64,000 bases of DNA from Micromonospora echinospora (lineage in GTDB: Bacteria; Actinomycetota; Actinomycetes; Mycobacteriales; Micromonosporaceae), in assembly GCF_900091495.1 (NCBI RefSeq), contig NZ_LT607413.1, forward strand, positions 3,735,001 to 3,799,000, read 5' to 3'. Shown here one piece after another: positions 55,624-63,731 of the stretch (its first letter is position 1; the number at the start of each line of letters is the position of its first letter). The position numbers were made by a program, and so were the translations under genes. Under the pieces are notes generated by a model, which saw only the letters and a program-made list of their open reading frames with translations, did no database searches and had not been told where the DNA came from.

Positions 55624-56742
55624 TCATGGCTGGAGTGAGGGCCAGCCGAGAAGGCGGGCACCCAGGACGGCGGCGTGCAGCGTGAAGCGTTGGGTAGGTT
55701 CGCCGGGGTGGTAACCGGTGAGGTCGTGGATCCGGTCGAGGCGGTAGGTGACGGCACGGACGGATAGGTGCATGTGGCGGGCGGTGGCGGTGTAGTTGCC
55801 TTGGTTGTCGAACAGGACGGTAAGGGTGTCGAGGTAGGGCTGGGCGCCGCCGCGGGCGGTGGTCAGCGGGCCGAGGACAGTGGTGACCAGGTCGGTGATG
55901 GCATCGCGGTCGCGTAGCAGTACAGGGAAGACGAGCAGGTCGGCGGCGTTGAGCACCGGTGTGGTGAAGCCGAGCTTCGTGGCGTGGTCGAGGGTGTTGC
56001 GGGCCTCGTCGAGCGAGGTGGCGAGGCCGGCCAGGCCGGGGTGGGCGCGGCCGACCGCGAGTTGCCAGCCGTCGGCGCCGAGTTCGGCGATGAGCCGGTG
56101 GGCGAGCTCGGCGGTGATGCCGCGTAGGCCGCCTGCGCTGATGCAGACAAGGTCGCCGTCGCGCAGGGTAGTGAGGATGTTGCCTTCGCCGAACCGGCCG
56201 GCCAGCGCGGCGTCGACGCGATGGACGACCTCGGCGGTGAGGCCGGCTGCTCGGGCGACGAGCACGACGTGGGCTGCGGAGAGGCGGATGCCGTAGCGGT
56301 GGGCCCGCTCGGCGAGGCGTCCGGGGTCGGCGCGGCCGGTGAGCAGATCGTTGACGAAGGCGGTGCGGTCGTGGTCGTGGCGGGCGAGTTCGGCGTGGGT
56401 CTGATGGGCGTAGCCGTCGAGGAGAGCGTCGAGCAGCGACCGTGCCGTCTCGAGGACAGCCGCTGCATGCGCATGGACGCTGGTCGCGGTGTCATCTGGG
56501 CCGACGGCGGTGTACTGCCAGCGGTCGGCGGCGGCACGCAGCATGGTGCCGACCAGGTCGGGCAGTTGCAGGCCGGTGTCTGCGGCCCGCGCGCCGAGCT
56601 GGGCGGCGGCCTGCGCACGCCGGTCACCTGCCGGGTCGTCCAGCAGCGCCCGGCATGCCTGGGTGAGCCACAGGTGTTCGCCGGTCGCGGTCTCCCCGGT
56701 GGCCGCCGCGGGCGGGCGGCCACCGGTGCGCGTTTCAGACAC
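55624..56742 (-). CDS. PucR/CdaR-type transcriptional regulator
   Basis: Protein of 372 aa. Middle: a GGDEF-like, probably degenerate sensor region (about 125-260, VVLVARAAGLTAEVVHRVDA). The C-terminal PucR helix-turn-helix domain is clear: YLDTLTVLFDNQGNYTATAR, then HMHLSVRAVTYRLDRIHDLTG (about 318-345). Such regulators control transport or catabolic genes near them. GTG at 56742 overlaps the permease end by 8 bp, so it is the last gene of the exporter operon and may control it. Confidence 0.9.
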   Translation of the reverse strand: MSETRTGGRPPAAATGETATGEHLWLTQACRALLDDPAGDRRAQAAAQLGARAADTGLQLPDLVGTMLRAAADRWQYTAVGPDDTATSVHAHAAAVLETARSLLDALLDGYAHQTHAELARHDHDRTAFVNDLLTGRADPGRLAERAHRYGIRLSAAHVVLVARAAGLTAEVVHRVDAALAGRFGEGNILTTLRDGDLVCISAGGLRGITAELAHRLIAELGADGWQLAVGRAHPGLAGLATSLDEARNTLDHATKLGFTTPVLNAADLLVFPVLLRDRDAITDLVTTVLGPLTTARGGAQPYLDTLTVLFDNQGNYTATARHMHLSVRAVTYRLDRIHDLTGYHPGEPTQRFTLHAAVLGARLLGWPSLQP

Positions 56743-57523
56743 CGACGTCGCGACGGTCGAAGAGGATCACCCCGGCGGCCGCGCTGAGGGCGCCGACGGC
56801 GGCGAGGCCGAGCAGTTCGGCCGGGTGCCAGCCGGTGTGCAGCGGGTCGGTGCCGATGAAGTAGTGAAACGGCGACAGCCAGCGCAGCCATCCCCAGCCG
56901 TCGAGCATGCCGCCGATGGCGTTGACCATGTAGGTCGCCACGGCGATGACACCGGTGACCGCCAGGACGGTGCCGCGTCGGCCGGTGGCCGCACCGATGA
57001 GGAACGCGATGCCGGTGAAACACCACACCAGCGCGACCAGCCCGGCGCACGCGGCTGCGACGTTGGACAGCGGGATGTCCATGCCGACTGCGGGGACGAC
57101 GAGCATGAGCACCAGCAACGGGATGGCGGCGACCGCGGTGACAGCCGCGCTGGCGGCGGTCAGGCGCTGCCGGGCGAACGCCGTACGGGAGAGCGGGTTG
57201 GCCAGCAGCAGTTCCATGCTGCCGTCCTCCTCGGGCCGGGCGATCGTCCGCGCGGTCAGGGTCACCGCGCACATGAGCACCAGCAGCGGGCCGATGAGGC
57301 TGAAGACGGTGGCCTGCAGGTAGCCGGCGGCGGAAAGCATGTCGGCGATGCCGAGGAAATCGAGCATCCCCTGGGGCAGGGCGTCCTGCTTGAGCTCGGC
57401 CGCGCCCTGAAAACTGGCGTAGAAGCCGGTATAGGTGGCGGTGAACGCGGCGACGCCGACGACCCAGCCGATTACGGCTCGGCGGTCGTCCCGCCACGTC
57501 TTATGCACCAGCGCGGGCAGCAT
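56735..57523 (-). CDS. ABC-2 type exporter permease
   Basis: Protein of 262 aa with six predicted membrane helices, among them VIGWVVGVAAFTATYTGFYA, LIGPLLVLMCAVTLTART and AAIPLLVLMLVVPAVG. It carries the ABC-2 hallmark EEDGSMELLLANPLSRTAF (about 97-115). It is the membrane partner of the ATPase encoded just upstream, whose end it overlaps by 23 bp. The substrate may be an antibiotic, lipid or other hydrophobic compound. Confidence 0.92.
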   Translation of the reverse strand: MLPALVHKTWRDDRRAVIGWVVGVAAFTATYTGFYASFQGAAELKQDALPQGMLDFLGIADMLSAAGYLQATVFSLIGPLLVLMCAVTLTARTIARPEEDGSMELLLANPLSRTAFARQRLTAASAAVTAVAAIPLLVLMLVVPAVGMDIPLSNVAAACAGLVALVWCFTGIAFLIGAATGRRGTVLAVTGVIAVATYMVNAIGGMLDGWGWLRWLSPFHYFIGTDPLHTGWHPAELLGLAAVGALSAAAGVILFDRRDVGV

Positions 57524-58427
57524 CGCCGGCTCCTTCGGAGTGGTAGTAGAACGACAGGAACGTCTCCTCGAGGTCCGGCTCGGCCGATAGCAGGTCGACG
57601 ACCTCGTGCCGGGCCGCGGCCTTGACCAGCGGATCGAGCCGGCCGTCGACGGTGCACCTGAGCACCGGCCCGGAGATCGTCACGTCGCTGACACCGGGCA
57701 GAACGTCGAACTCGGCCGCGTCGACCGGGTCGGCGAAGTGAATCTCGACGGTGCGGACCGCACGCCGGCCGAGCGACCCCACCCGCTCGACCGCGGCGAG
57801 CCGGCCGTCGCGGACGATCGCGATCCGGTCGGCGCTCTGCTGCACCTCAGCCAGCACGTGGGACGACATGAACACGGTCTGCCCGGCAGTGCGGGCATCG
57901 TGCACCATGGCCAGGAACTCCTGCTGCACCAGCGGGTCCAGGCCGCTGGTCGGCTCGTCGAGGACCAGCAGCGCCGGTCGGTGCATGAACGCCTGGACCA
58001 GGCCGACCTTCTGCTTGTTGCCCTTGCTCATCGTGTGCACCGGCCGAGACAGGTCCAGGCTCAGCCGGTCGGCCAGCTCCGTCACCTGCGACCACGGCAC
58101 ACCGCCGCGGGCATCGGCGAAGAACCGCAGCAGCGCATCGGCCCGGCCGCGACCGGGGAACGCCAGTTCGCCGGGGAGATAACCGATCTGCCGGTGCAGG
58201 GTGGCCTTGTCCCGGCGCGGGTCCAGGCCGAAGATCGTGGCGCGTCCCCGGGTGGGGCGCAGGAAGTCCAGCAGCAGCCGGATCGTGGTGGTCTTCCCGG
58301 CCCCGTTCGGACCAAGGAAACCCATCACCTCCCCGGTGCGGACCTCCAGGGTGAGGCCCTCGATGCCGCGGCGCGGACCGTAGAGCTTTGTCAGGTCCTC
58401 GGCATGTACGGCGATGTCGCTCGTCAT
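57501..58427 (-). CDS. ABC transporter ATP-binding protein
   Basis: Protein of 308 aa. Walker A is GPNGAGKTTT (about 39-48). The signature is atypical: HTMSKGNKQKVGLVQAF has Met-Ser-Lys-Gly-Asn in place of LSGGQ. Walker B is ALLVLDEPTSGLDP, followed by the H-loop SSHVLAE. The C-terminal ~80 residues resemble the DrrA-type tail. It drives the ABC-2 permease. ATG at 58427 has only a weak GGGG upstream; ATG 58436 is an alternative. A perfect palindrome lies 71 bp before the start. Confidence 0.93.
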   Translation of the reverse strand: MTSDIAVHAEDLTKLYGPRRGIEGLTLEVRTGEVMGFLGPNGAGKTTTIRLLLDFLRPTRGRATIFGLDPRRDKATLHRQIGYLPGELAFPGRGRADALLRFFADARGGVPWSQVTELADRLSLDLSRPVHTMSKGNKQKVGLVQAFMHRPALLVLDEPTSGLDPLVQQEFLAMVHDARTAGQTVFMSSHVLAEVQQSADRIAIVRDGRLAAVERVGSLGRRAVRTVEIHFADPVDAAEFDVLPGVSDVTISGPVLRCTVDGRLDPLVKAAARHEVVDLLSAEPDLEETFLSFYYHSEGAGDAARAGA

Positions 58428-58497
58428 ACCCCACATCGTGGACACGACCCCCTTCCCGCCTCCAGGTCCGGATCCGGTCGACAACCGGCCGGGATCC

Positions 58498-58514
58498 TTG
58501 CCGGGACCCGGCAA
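58498..58514. promoter_or_regulatory. Candidate operator of ABC-2/PucR operon
   Basis: Palindrome TTGCCGGG-A-CCCGGCAA in the 301-bp divergent gap 58428-58728, with a second smaller palindrome CCGGATCCGG at 58468-58477. Both lie where the ABC operon promoter should be. The remainder of the gap, toward the MOSC gene, shows no clear element. A short hairpin in RNA is the other reading. Confidence 0.45.
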
Positions 58515-58728
58515 ACCCGCAGCATACGAGCCACGCCGCGCATGGGCGCCCGCCGCTGCGGTGAGCCGGTCGGGCCTTCCCTGACAGCACGCCGGGGTGA
58601 ACTGGGCCGGTGACCGGTGCGATGGTGAGCGTGGCGGCTTTGCCGTGGCTCCTCGGCGTCGCCGGCTACCAGCCGTCGTGGCCCTCGCGGCTGACGGCCG
58701 GGCCGCGTTCGGTCGTAGGCTGGCCGGT

Positions 58729-59379
58729 ATGACGGGGAAGGTGATCTCGGTGAACCTCGCGGTGGTCACCGAGGCGGAGTGGGCCGGTGACGCCAGCGGC
58801 CGCAGTGGCATCGACAAGCGGCCGGCGGCCGGGCGGGTGCCGATCCGGTTCGACGGGGTGGTCGGCGACTTCATCGCCGAGCGGGCCCACCACGGCGGCC
58901 CCGACCAGGCGGTCTACGCGTACGCCACGGAGGACGCCGAATGGTGGGCGGCGGAGCTGGATCGGGCGGTGCCGCCGGGGCGCTTCGGGGAGAACCTCAC
59001 CACCCACGGGGTGGACGTGACCGGGGCGGTGATCGGGGAGCAGTGGGCGATCGGGTCCGCGCTGCTCCAGGTCACCAAGCCGCGTACGCCCTGCCGGACG
59101 TTCGCCGGGGTCTGGGGCGTACCCGATCTGATCAAGCGGTTCGCCGCGCGGGCGGCTCCCGGGGCGTACCTCCGGGTGCTCCGGGAGGGCGAGGTGGGCG
59201 CCGACGACCGGGTCGAGGTGCGGGACCGCCCGGCACACGGCGTCACCATCGGTGAGGTGTTTCGGGCCCTGCACGGGGAGCCGGAGCTGTTGCCCCGGCT
59301 GCTCGACGCGCCGGGTCTGCCCGAGCCGATCCGGGAGAAGGTCCGCCGTCGGCTGGGCGTGGCCTCCGGTCCGAGGTGA
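58729..59379 (+). CDS. MOSC domain protein (YiiM-like)
   Basis: Protein of 216 aa. MOSC proteins carry sulfur or molybdenum-cofactor chemistry, with a conserved Cys. Here it lies in KPRTPCRTFAGV (Cys about residue 122). Family blocks include HHGGPDQAVYAYATEDAEWW (about 61-80) and PGRFGENLTTHGVDVTGAVIG. Related YiiM protects against N-hydroxylated base analogues in E. coli. ATG at 58729 opens directly with KVISVNLAVV; a longer GTG frame is not conserved-looking. The stop codon lies within a dispersed repeat. Confidence 0.9.
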   Translation: MTGKVISVNLAVVTEAEWAGDASGRSGIDKRPAAGRVPIRFDGVVGDFIAERAHHGGPDQAVYAYATEDAEWWAAELDRAVPPGRFGENLTTHGVDVTGAVIGEQWAIGSALLQVTKPRTPCRTFAGVWGVPDLIKRFAARAAPGAYLRVLREGEVGADDRVEVRDRPAHGVTIGEVFRALHGEPELLPRLLDAPGLPEPIREKVRRRLGVASGPR

Positions 59380-59434
59380 CTGCAGGGGTCCCCTGCTACC
59401 CGAAAAGCGGTAACAGGGGTCCCCTGCAATCACC
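59376..59434. repeat. Dispersed double-palindrome hairpin element, copy 5
   Basis: GTGACTGCAGGGGTCCCCTG, CTACC, loop CGAAAAGC, GGTAACAGGGGTCCCCTG, CAATCACC. The two arms pair almost perfectly over about 23 bp. The MOSC stop codon (59377-59379) is part of the element, so it abuts the gene exactly. Convergent with PhyH. Confidence 0.88.
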
Positions 59435-59500
59435 CGGGAGGCGGCGCGGCAGTCACCCGGAGGTGGTGCGGCGCTGTGGTCACCCGGAGGTGGTGCGGCG
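59430..59500. repeat. Short tandem repeat downstream of PhyH gene
   Basis: GTCACCCGGAGGTGGTGCGGCG occurs at 59452-59473 and again at 59479-59500 (period 27), with a degenerate third unit at about 59430-59451. It lies between repeat copy 5 and the PhyH stop at 59508. No function is evident. Confidence 0.65.
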
Positions 59501-59507
59501 GCTGCGG

Positions 59508-60410
59508 TCAGCGGAGCCAGGGGATGTTGCGGTCCAGCAGACCGCGCTCCTTCAGCTCCTTGCGCAGCGGGATCTCGTCGTCGATGTACCCGTTCCAGTT
59601 GATGCCCCAGTAGTTCGCGGTGTGGGTACCCTCACCGCAGAGCTGGCGCTGCACCGGCGTGCGGTTGGCCCACCACTCGCCGTCCTTGTCGATGTGCAGC
59701 TCGTCCAGCGGGCGGATCCACCGGTAGGTGTAGCCGACGAAGAGCATCTTGCGGGTGATGGTCGACAGGTTCGTCGACCGGGAGTGCCACTGGCGGCGGT
59801 CGAAGATGAAGGCGTCGCCCGGGTTCGCGGTGATCTCCACCGTGCCCTCCGGGTCCGGGTTGTGCACGGTCAGGTCGTCCGGCCGGGGCAGCGAGTTCCA
59901 CAGGTGGCTGCCCGGGATGACCTTGGTCGCGCCCCGCCCCTTCTCCGACAGGTCGGAGAGCACGTAGGCGACCTTCAGCGAGAACATCGGCCGGGGCAGG
60001 TTCGGGTCCATCGTCTCCGGGTCGGAGTTCTGGCGGTACCCGTCCTGGTGCCAACCCCAGTACGGCTTCTCCGGCTCGGCCGCCGGCGGGGTCACGTCCA
60101 GGTGGTTGTGGTGCGTGTAGATGTTCCACCCGGCCAGCCCCCACATGTACGGGAAGGCGATCGGGTGGGTGAGCAGTTCGCCGAAGAGCTCGTCCCGCTC
60201 CAGGAAGCCCAGCAGGTGCAGGGTCCCGTCCTTGGTGGTCTTGCCCTTGGCCTTCTCCTCCTCGTAGACGCGGTCGACCGCGGCCTCCAGGGCGGCCCGG
60301 TGATCCTCCGTCAGTACGTTCCGGAGCAGAAGGAAACCCTGCTCGTGGAACTCTTTGCGATCAACATCGCTGATCGGCTCGTAACCGGTCCGGCCACCGT
60401 AGTCGAACAC
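59508..60410 (-). CDS. Phytanoyl-CoA dioxygenase (PhyH) family protein
   Basis: Fe(II)/2-oxoglutarate oxygenase of about 300 aa. The facial triad is visible: HQD (His121, Asp123) in WGWHQDGYRQNSD and the distal His in FDRRQWHSRS (about 209). Arg in TITRKMLF near 220 probably binds 2-oxoglutarate. The substrate is unknown; relatives hydroxylate ectoine, acyl-CoA or natural products. GTG 60410 has GGAGGG about 8 nt upstream and was chosen; GTG 60419 and ATG 60443 are alternatives. No biosynthetic cluster surrounds it. Confidence 0.9.
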   Translation of the reverse strand: MFDYGGRTGYEPISDVDRKEFHEQGFLLLRNVLTEDHRAALEAAVDRVYEEEKAKGKTTKDGTLHLLGFLERDELFGELLTHPIAFPYMWGLAGWNIYTHHNHLDVTPPAAEPEKPYWGWHQDGYRQNSDPETMDPNLPRPMFSLKVAYVLSDLSEKGRGATKVIPGSHLWNSLPRPDDLTVHNPDPEGTVEITANPGDAFIFDRRQWHSRSTNLSTITRKMLFVGYTYRWIRPLDELHIDKDGEWWANRTPVQRQLCGEGTHTANYWGINWNGYIDDEIPLRKELKERGLLDRNIPWLR

Positions 60411-60588
60411 CGCTGTCACCCCTCCCCGAAAGGAATCCGCCATTTCTGGCACAGATCGCCGATGGTAACGCGCCGTCGCCAAGGTCGGCGTCCGACACCC
60501 GACCACCGGGAACTGGCCTGATGGTGGACGTCCCGGCGGCTGGGCGGTGCGGACGGACCCCGCAGGTGGTCACGGAGAGAGACGGAGG

Positions 60589-61452
60589 TCACGCCTCGCC
60601 GAAGACCTCGGCGACCACCTGGGCGTCCTGCCGTTCCCGGTCGGAGACCCGGGACCAGGTGCCCCGGTCGGCCGTCCACTCCAGGTCGGCGAAGAGGACG
60701 CGCCGGACGCCGTGGTCGTGGGCGTGCGACACCAGCCAGTGCGCGTACCGCCAGCCGTCGCGCGGATCGGCGGCGGGGACGGTCAGCCCGGTCAGTTCGG
60801 CGGGGTTGACCGCCTCCGGCAGTCCCCAGTCCAGGGTGAGGTTCTGGGTGAGCGCGGCCGCCGCGGCGGCGCCACGCATCACCGGCGTACGGCCGACGGT
60901 GCAGGCGACCGCGGCGGTGGCGTCGCCGAGCAGCGCCCGGGTGAGCACCTCCGACTCGTCGGCCCACTTCTCGTACGCCTCGGGGAACGCCGACCGCTGG
61001 ACGGCCTGGGCGGCGTCGGTGACCCGCATCTCCTGCCAGCCGCGGACCTTCTTGAGCCCCGCGTAGAACTTGTTGGCGGCGTAGCGCGGGTCGCGGATCT
61101 GCTCCGGCGTGCCCCAGCCCTGACTGGGCCGCTGCTGGAACAGCCCGATCGAGTCCCGGTCGCCGCCGGCCAGGTTCTCCAGACCGGACTCCTGGAACGC
61201 GGTGGCGAGCGCGACGACGACCGCCCGCTCGGGCATCTTCCGCTGGATGCCGATCGCCGCGATGGTCGCCGCGTTCGCCATCTGCTCGGCGTTGAGCCGG
61301 ACGTGTCCGTCGGCCCGGACCGTGCAACTGCGTCCTGCTATCGGCAACCGTATGTCGTCGCCGACGTTCCGGATGACGAGATAGATCCCGATGCTGGCGA
61401 TGATGAGGAGGACAAGGCCGGTCGCCACAATTGCCCGAGTTCGCACCCACAC
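60589..61452 (-). CDS. Membrane-anchored lysozyme-fold (transglycosylase-like) protein
   Basis: Protein of 287 aa. One N-terminal membrane segment (AIVATGLVLLIIASIGIYLVI, about 7-27) leads to an external part. The middle resembles the SLT/lysozyme fold: ALATAFQESGLENLAGGDRD (candidate catalytic Glu in FQESG), then SIGLFQQRPSQGWGTPEQI and RYAANKFYAGL. A C-terminal region without recognised domain follows. It probably acts on peptidoglycan; activity is not certain. GTG 61452 or GTG 61446 may start it. Confidence 0.8.
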   Translation of the reverse strand: MWVRTRAIVATGLVLLIIASIGIYLVIRNVGDDIRLPIAGRSCTVRADGHVRLNAEQMANAATIAAIGIQRKMPERAVVVALATAFQESGLENLAGGDRDSIGLFQQRPSQGWGTPEQIRDPRYAANKFYAGLKKVRGWQEMRVTDAAQAVQRSAFPEAYEKWADESEVLTRALLGDATAAVACTVGRTPVMRGAAAAAALTQNLTLDWGLPEAVNPAELTGLTVPAADPRDGWRYAHWLVSHAHDHGVRRVLFADLEWTADRGTWSRVSDRERQDAQVVAEVFGEA

Positions 61453-61575
61453 CCCCTGAACGACAGTCAGCCAAGCCTACGTCCCGCATGCCACGGGTCC
61501 GCTCTCTCGACCGGTTCGGCCGACGGAGTCCGGGCTCATCACCGATGTCCCACCGGCCGGACGTCCGTCGACCGC

Positions 61576-62367
61576 CTACCCGGCGTCGAGGGCAGCCACC
61601 CACCGGGTCGGTCGCTTTTCCCGAAAGGCCAGCACCCCCTCCCGGCCCTCCTCGGAGAGGAAGTAGCCGGTGGAGACGGCGGACAGGTGGTCCAGCTCAC
61701 GGCGCAGGTCCGTCTCGGCCGTACGGCGTAGCAGCTCCTTCGCGCCGGCCAACGCCCCCGGCGCCCCCTTGACCAGCGCCGCGCACCAGCGGGCCACCGC
61801 CTCGTCCAGCTCGGCGGCGGGCACCGCCGTGGTGACCAGACCGATCTCGGCGGCCCGCCGGCCGTCGAAGGTCTCCCCGGTGAGGTACAGCTCGGCCGCC
61901 GCGCGGGAGGTCAGCCGGGGCAGGACGGTCGCCGAGATCACCGCCGGGATCACCCCGAGTCGCACCTCGGTGAAGGCGAAGGTCGCCTCCTCGACGCAGA
62001 CCGCCAGGTCGGCGGCGGCTATCAGGCCGAGCCCGCCGGCGCGGGCCGGTCCGGCGACTCGCGCCACCACCGGCTTCGGGCACTCCCGGACCGCCACCAG
62101 CACGTCGCCGAGCTTCCCGGCGGGCACGCTCCCGCTCGTGTACGCCGCGGCGGTCTCCTTCAGGTCCGCGCCGGAGCAGAACACCGGACCGGTGTGGTCG
62201 AGCACCACCACCCGCACCGAGGGGTCGGCGACCGCCGTGGCCAGGCCGTCGAGCAGCTCGGTCATCAGGGGCGTGGAGAGCGCGTTGCGGTTGTGCGGGC
62301 TGTCGAGGGTGAGCGTGGTCACCCCACGGGCCGTCGACACCCGCACCAGCGCGTCGGGAGAGGTCAT
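61576..62367 (-). CDS. Enoyl-CoA hydratase/isomerase family protein
   Basis: Protein of 263 aa with the crotonase fold: FCSGADLKE (oxyanion loop, about 63-71) and the helix start GPARAGGLGLIAAADLAV (about 105-122). At the site of the first catalytic Glu of classical hydratases (GGGCE..) this protein has Leu (GGLGL). The second Glu region is TEVRLGVIPAVIS. A straightforward hydration of enoyl-CoA is therefore uncertain. ATG 62367 with GGGAGAGG upstream. Divergent from hemW with only 20 bp between starts. Confidence 0.88.
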   Translation of the reverse strand: MTSPDALVRVSTARGVTTLTLDSPHNRNALSTPLMTELLDGLATAVADPSVRVVVLDHTGPVFCSGADLKETAAAYTSGSVPAGKLGDVLVAVRECPKPVVARVAGPARAGGLGLIAAADLAVCVEEATFAFTEVRLGVIPAVISATVLPRLTSRAAAELYLTGETFDGRRAAEIGLVTTAVPAAELDEAVARWCAALVKGAPGALAGAKELLRRTAETDLRRELDHLSAVSTGYFLSEEGREGVLAFREKRPTRWVAALDAG

Positions 62368-62387
62368 GGAAGGGCACACTAGTGGCC

Positions 62388-63611
62388 ATGCCCGGCGTGC
62401 TTCCAGAAGGCGAATCCGTACCGACCGACGGGTCGCTCCCATCGACCGCTCTGCGCGCGGTCGGCGCGCGCGGCTTCGGGGTCTACCTCCACGTGCCCTT
62501 CTGCGCCAGCCGCTGCGGCTACTGCGACTTCAACACCTACACCGCCAGCGAGCTCGGTGGCGGCGCGAGCCGGGACAGCTACGCCGACACCGTCCTGGCC
62601 GAGTTGGGGCTCGCCGCACGGGTGCTCGGGGACACTCCGCCGCCCCGGGTGGACACGGTCTTCGTCGGGGGTGGCACGCCCACCCTGCTCCCCGCCGACG
62701 ACCTGGCCCGCGTCCTGGACGGCATCGACCGCACCTGGGGGCTGGCCGCCGACGCCGAGGTCACCACCGAGGCCAATCCGGAGTCGGTGACGCCGGAGTC
62801 GCTGAAGACGCTGCGGGCGGCCGGGTACACCCGCATCTCGCTGGGCATGCAGTCGGCCGCGCCGGGCGTGCTCGCGGTGCTCGACCGGAAGCACTCCGCC
62901 GGGCGGGCCACCGCCGCCGCGGCCGAGGCCCGCGACGCCGGGTTCGACCACGTCAACCTCGACCTGATCTACGGTACGCCGGGGGAGCGGGCCGAGGACT
63001 TCGCCGCCTCGCTCGACCAGGTGGTCGCCGCCGGGGTGGACCACGTCAGCGCGTACGCCCTGATCGTGGAGGAGGGCACCCGGCTCGCCGCCCGGATGCG
63101 CCGGGGCGAGCTGGCGTACCCCTCGGACGACGTCGCGGCGGACCGTTACCTGGCCGCGGAGGCCGCCCTCGACGCGGCCGGTTTCTCCTGGTACGAGGTC
63201 TCCAACTGGGCCCGGACGCCGGAGGCCCGGTGCCGCCACAACCTGCTCTACTGGACCGGCGGGGACTGGTGGGGCCTCGGCCCGGGGGCGCACAGCCACG
63301 TCGGCGGGGTGCGCTGGTGGAACGTGAAGCACCCCAGCGCGTACGCGGCGAAGCTGGCCGCCGGGGAGTCACCCGGCCAGGCGCGGGAGGTCCTCACCGC
63401 CGACGAGGCGCACATGGAGGACGTGATGCTCCGGCTGCGGCTCGCCTCCGGGCTGCCGCTGGCGGTGCTCGACGCCGCCGGCCGGGCCGGTGCCGAGCGG
63501 GCCCGTGCCGCCGGGCTGCTCGCCGAGGCCGACTACGCCGCCGGCCGGGCGGTGCTCACCCTGCGTGGCCGGCTGCTCGCCGACGCCGTGGTCCGCGACC
63601 TGCTGCCCTGA
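62388..63611 (+). CDS. hemW: Radical SAM heme chaperone HemW
   Basis: Protein of 407 aa. The radical SAM motif is Cys39-x3-Cys43-x2-Cys46 followed by Asp-Phe-Asn, the HemW form (CASRCGYCDFN). Also typical are FVGGGTPTLLP, TTEANPESV and HNLLYWTGGDWWGLGPGAHS (His-Asn-x-x-Tyr-Trp). HemW delivers heme to membrane enzymes and is not a coproporphyrinogen oxidase, despite older names. ATG 62388 lacks a ribosome site; with only 20 bp to the divergent gene the transcript may be nearly leaderless. Confidence 0.94.
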   Translation: MPGVLPEGESVPTDGSLPSTALRAVGARGFGVYLHVPFCASRCGYCDFNTYTASELGGGASRDSYADTVLAELGLAARVLGDTPPPRVDTVFVGGGTPTLLPADDLARVLDGIDRTWGLAADAEVTTEANPESVTPESLKTLRAAGYTRISLGMQSAAPGVLAVLDRKHSAGRATAAAAEARDAGFDHVNLDLIYGTPGERAEDFAASLDQVVAAGVDHVSAYALIVEEGTRLAARMRRGELAYPSDDVAADRYLAAEAALDAAGFSWYEVSNWARTPEARCRHNLLYWTGGDWWGLGPGAHSHVGGVRWWNVKHPSAYAAKLAAGESPGQAREVLTADEAHMEDVMLRLRLASGLPLAVLDAAGRAGAERARAAGLLAEADYAAGRAVLTLRGRLLADAVVRDLLP

Positions 63612-63691
63612 GCGCCCCCTCGACACCGTGTCACGCCACCCGCCGCCCTGGCCGGTTCCCGGGCGCCGTGTCGCGCCTGCTGGCGCGAGGA

Positions 63692-63725
63692 CGGCCGGCC
63701 CCGGGAACACCACCGGGACCGGCCG
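63692..63725. terminator. Hairpin between hemW and DUF4870 gene
   Basis: CGGCCGGCCCCGG (63692-63704) pairs with CCGGGACCGGCCG (63713-63725), one mismatch, 8-nt loop. It lies between two convergent genes and probably serves both. Confidence 0.6.
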
Positions 63726-63731
63726 GACGGC

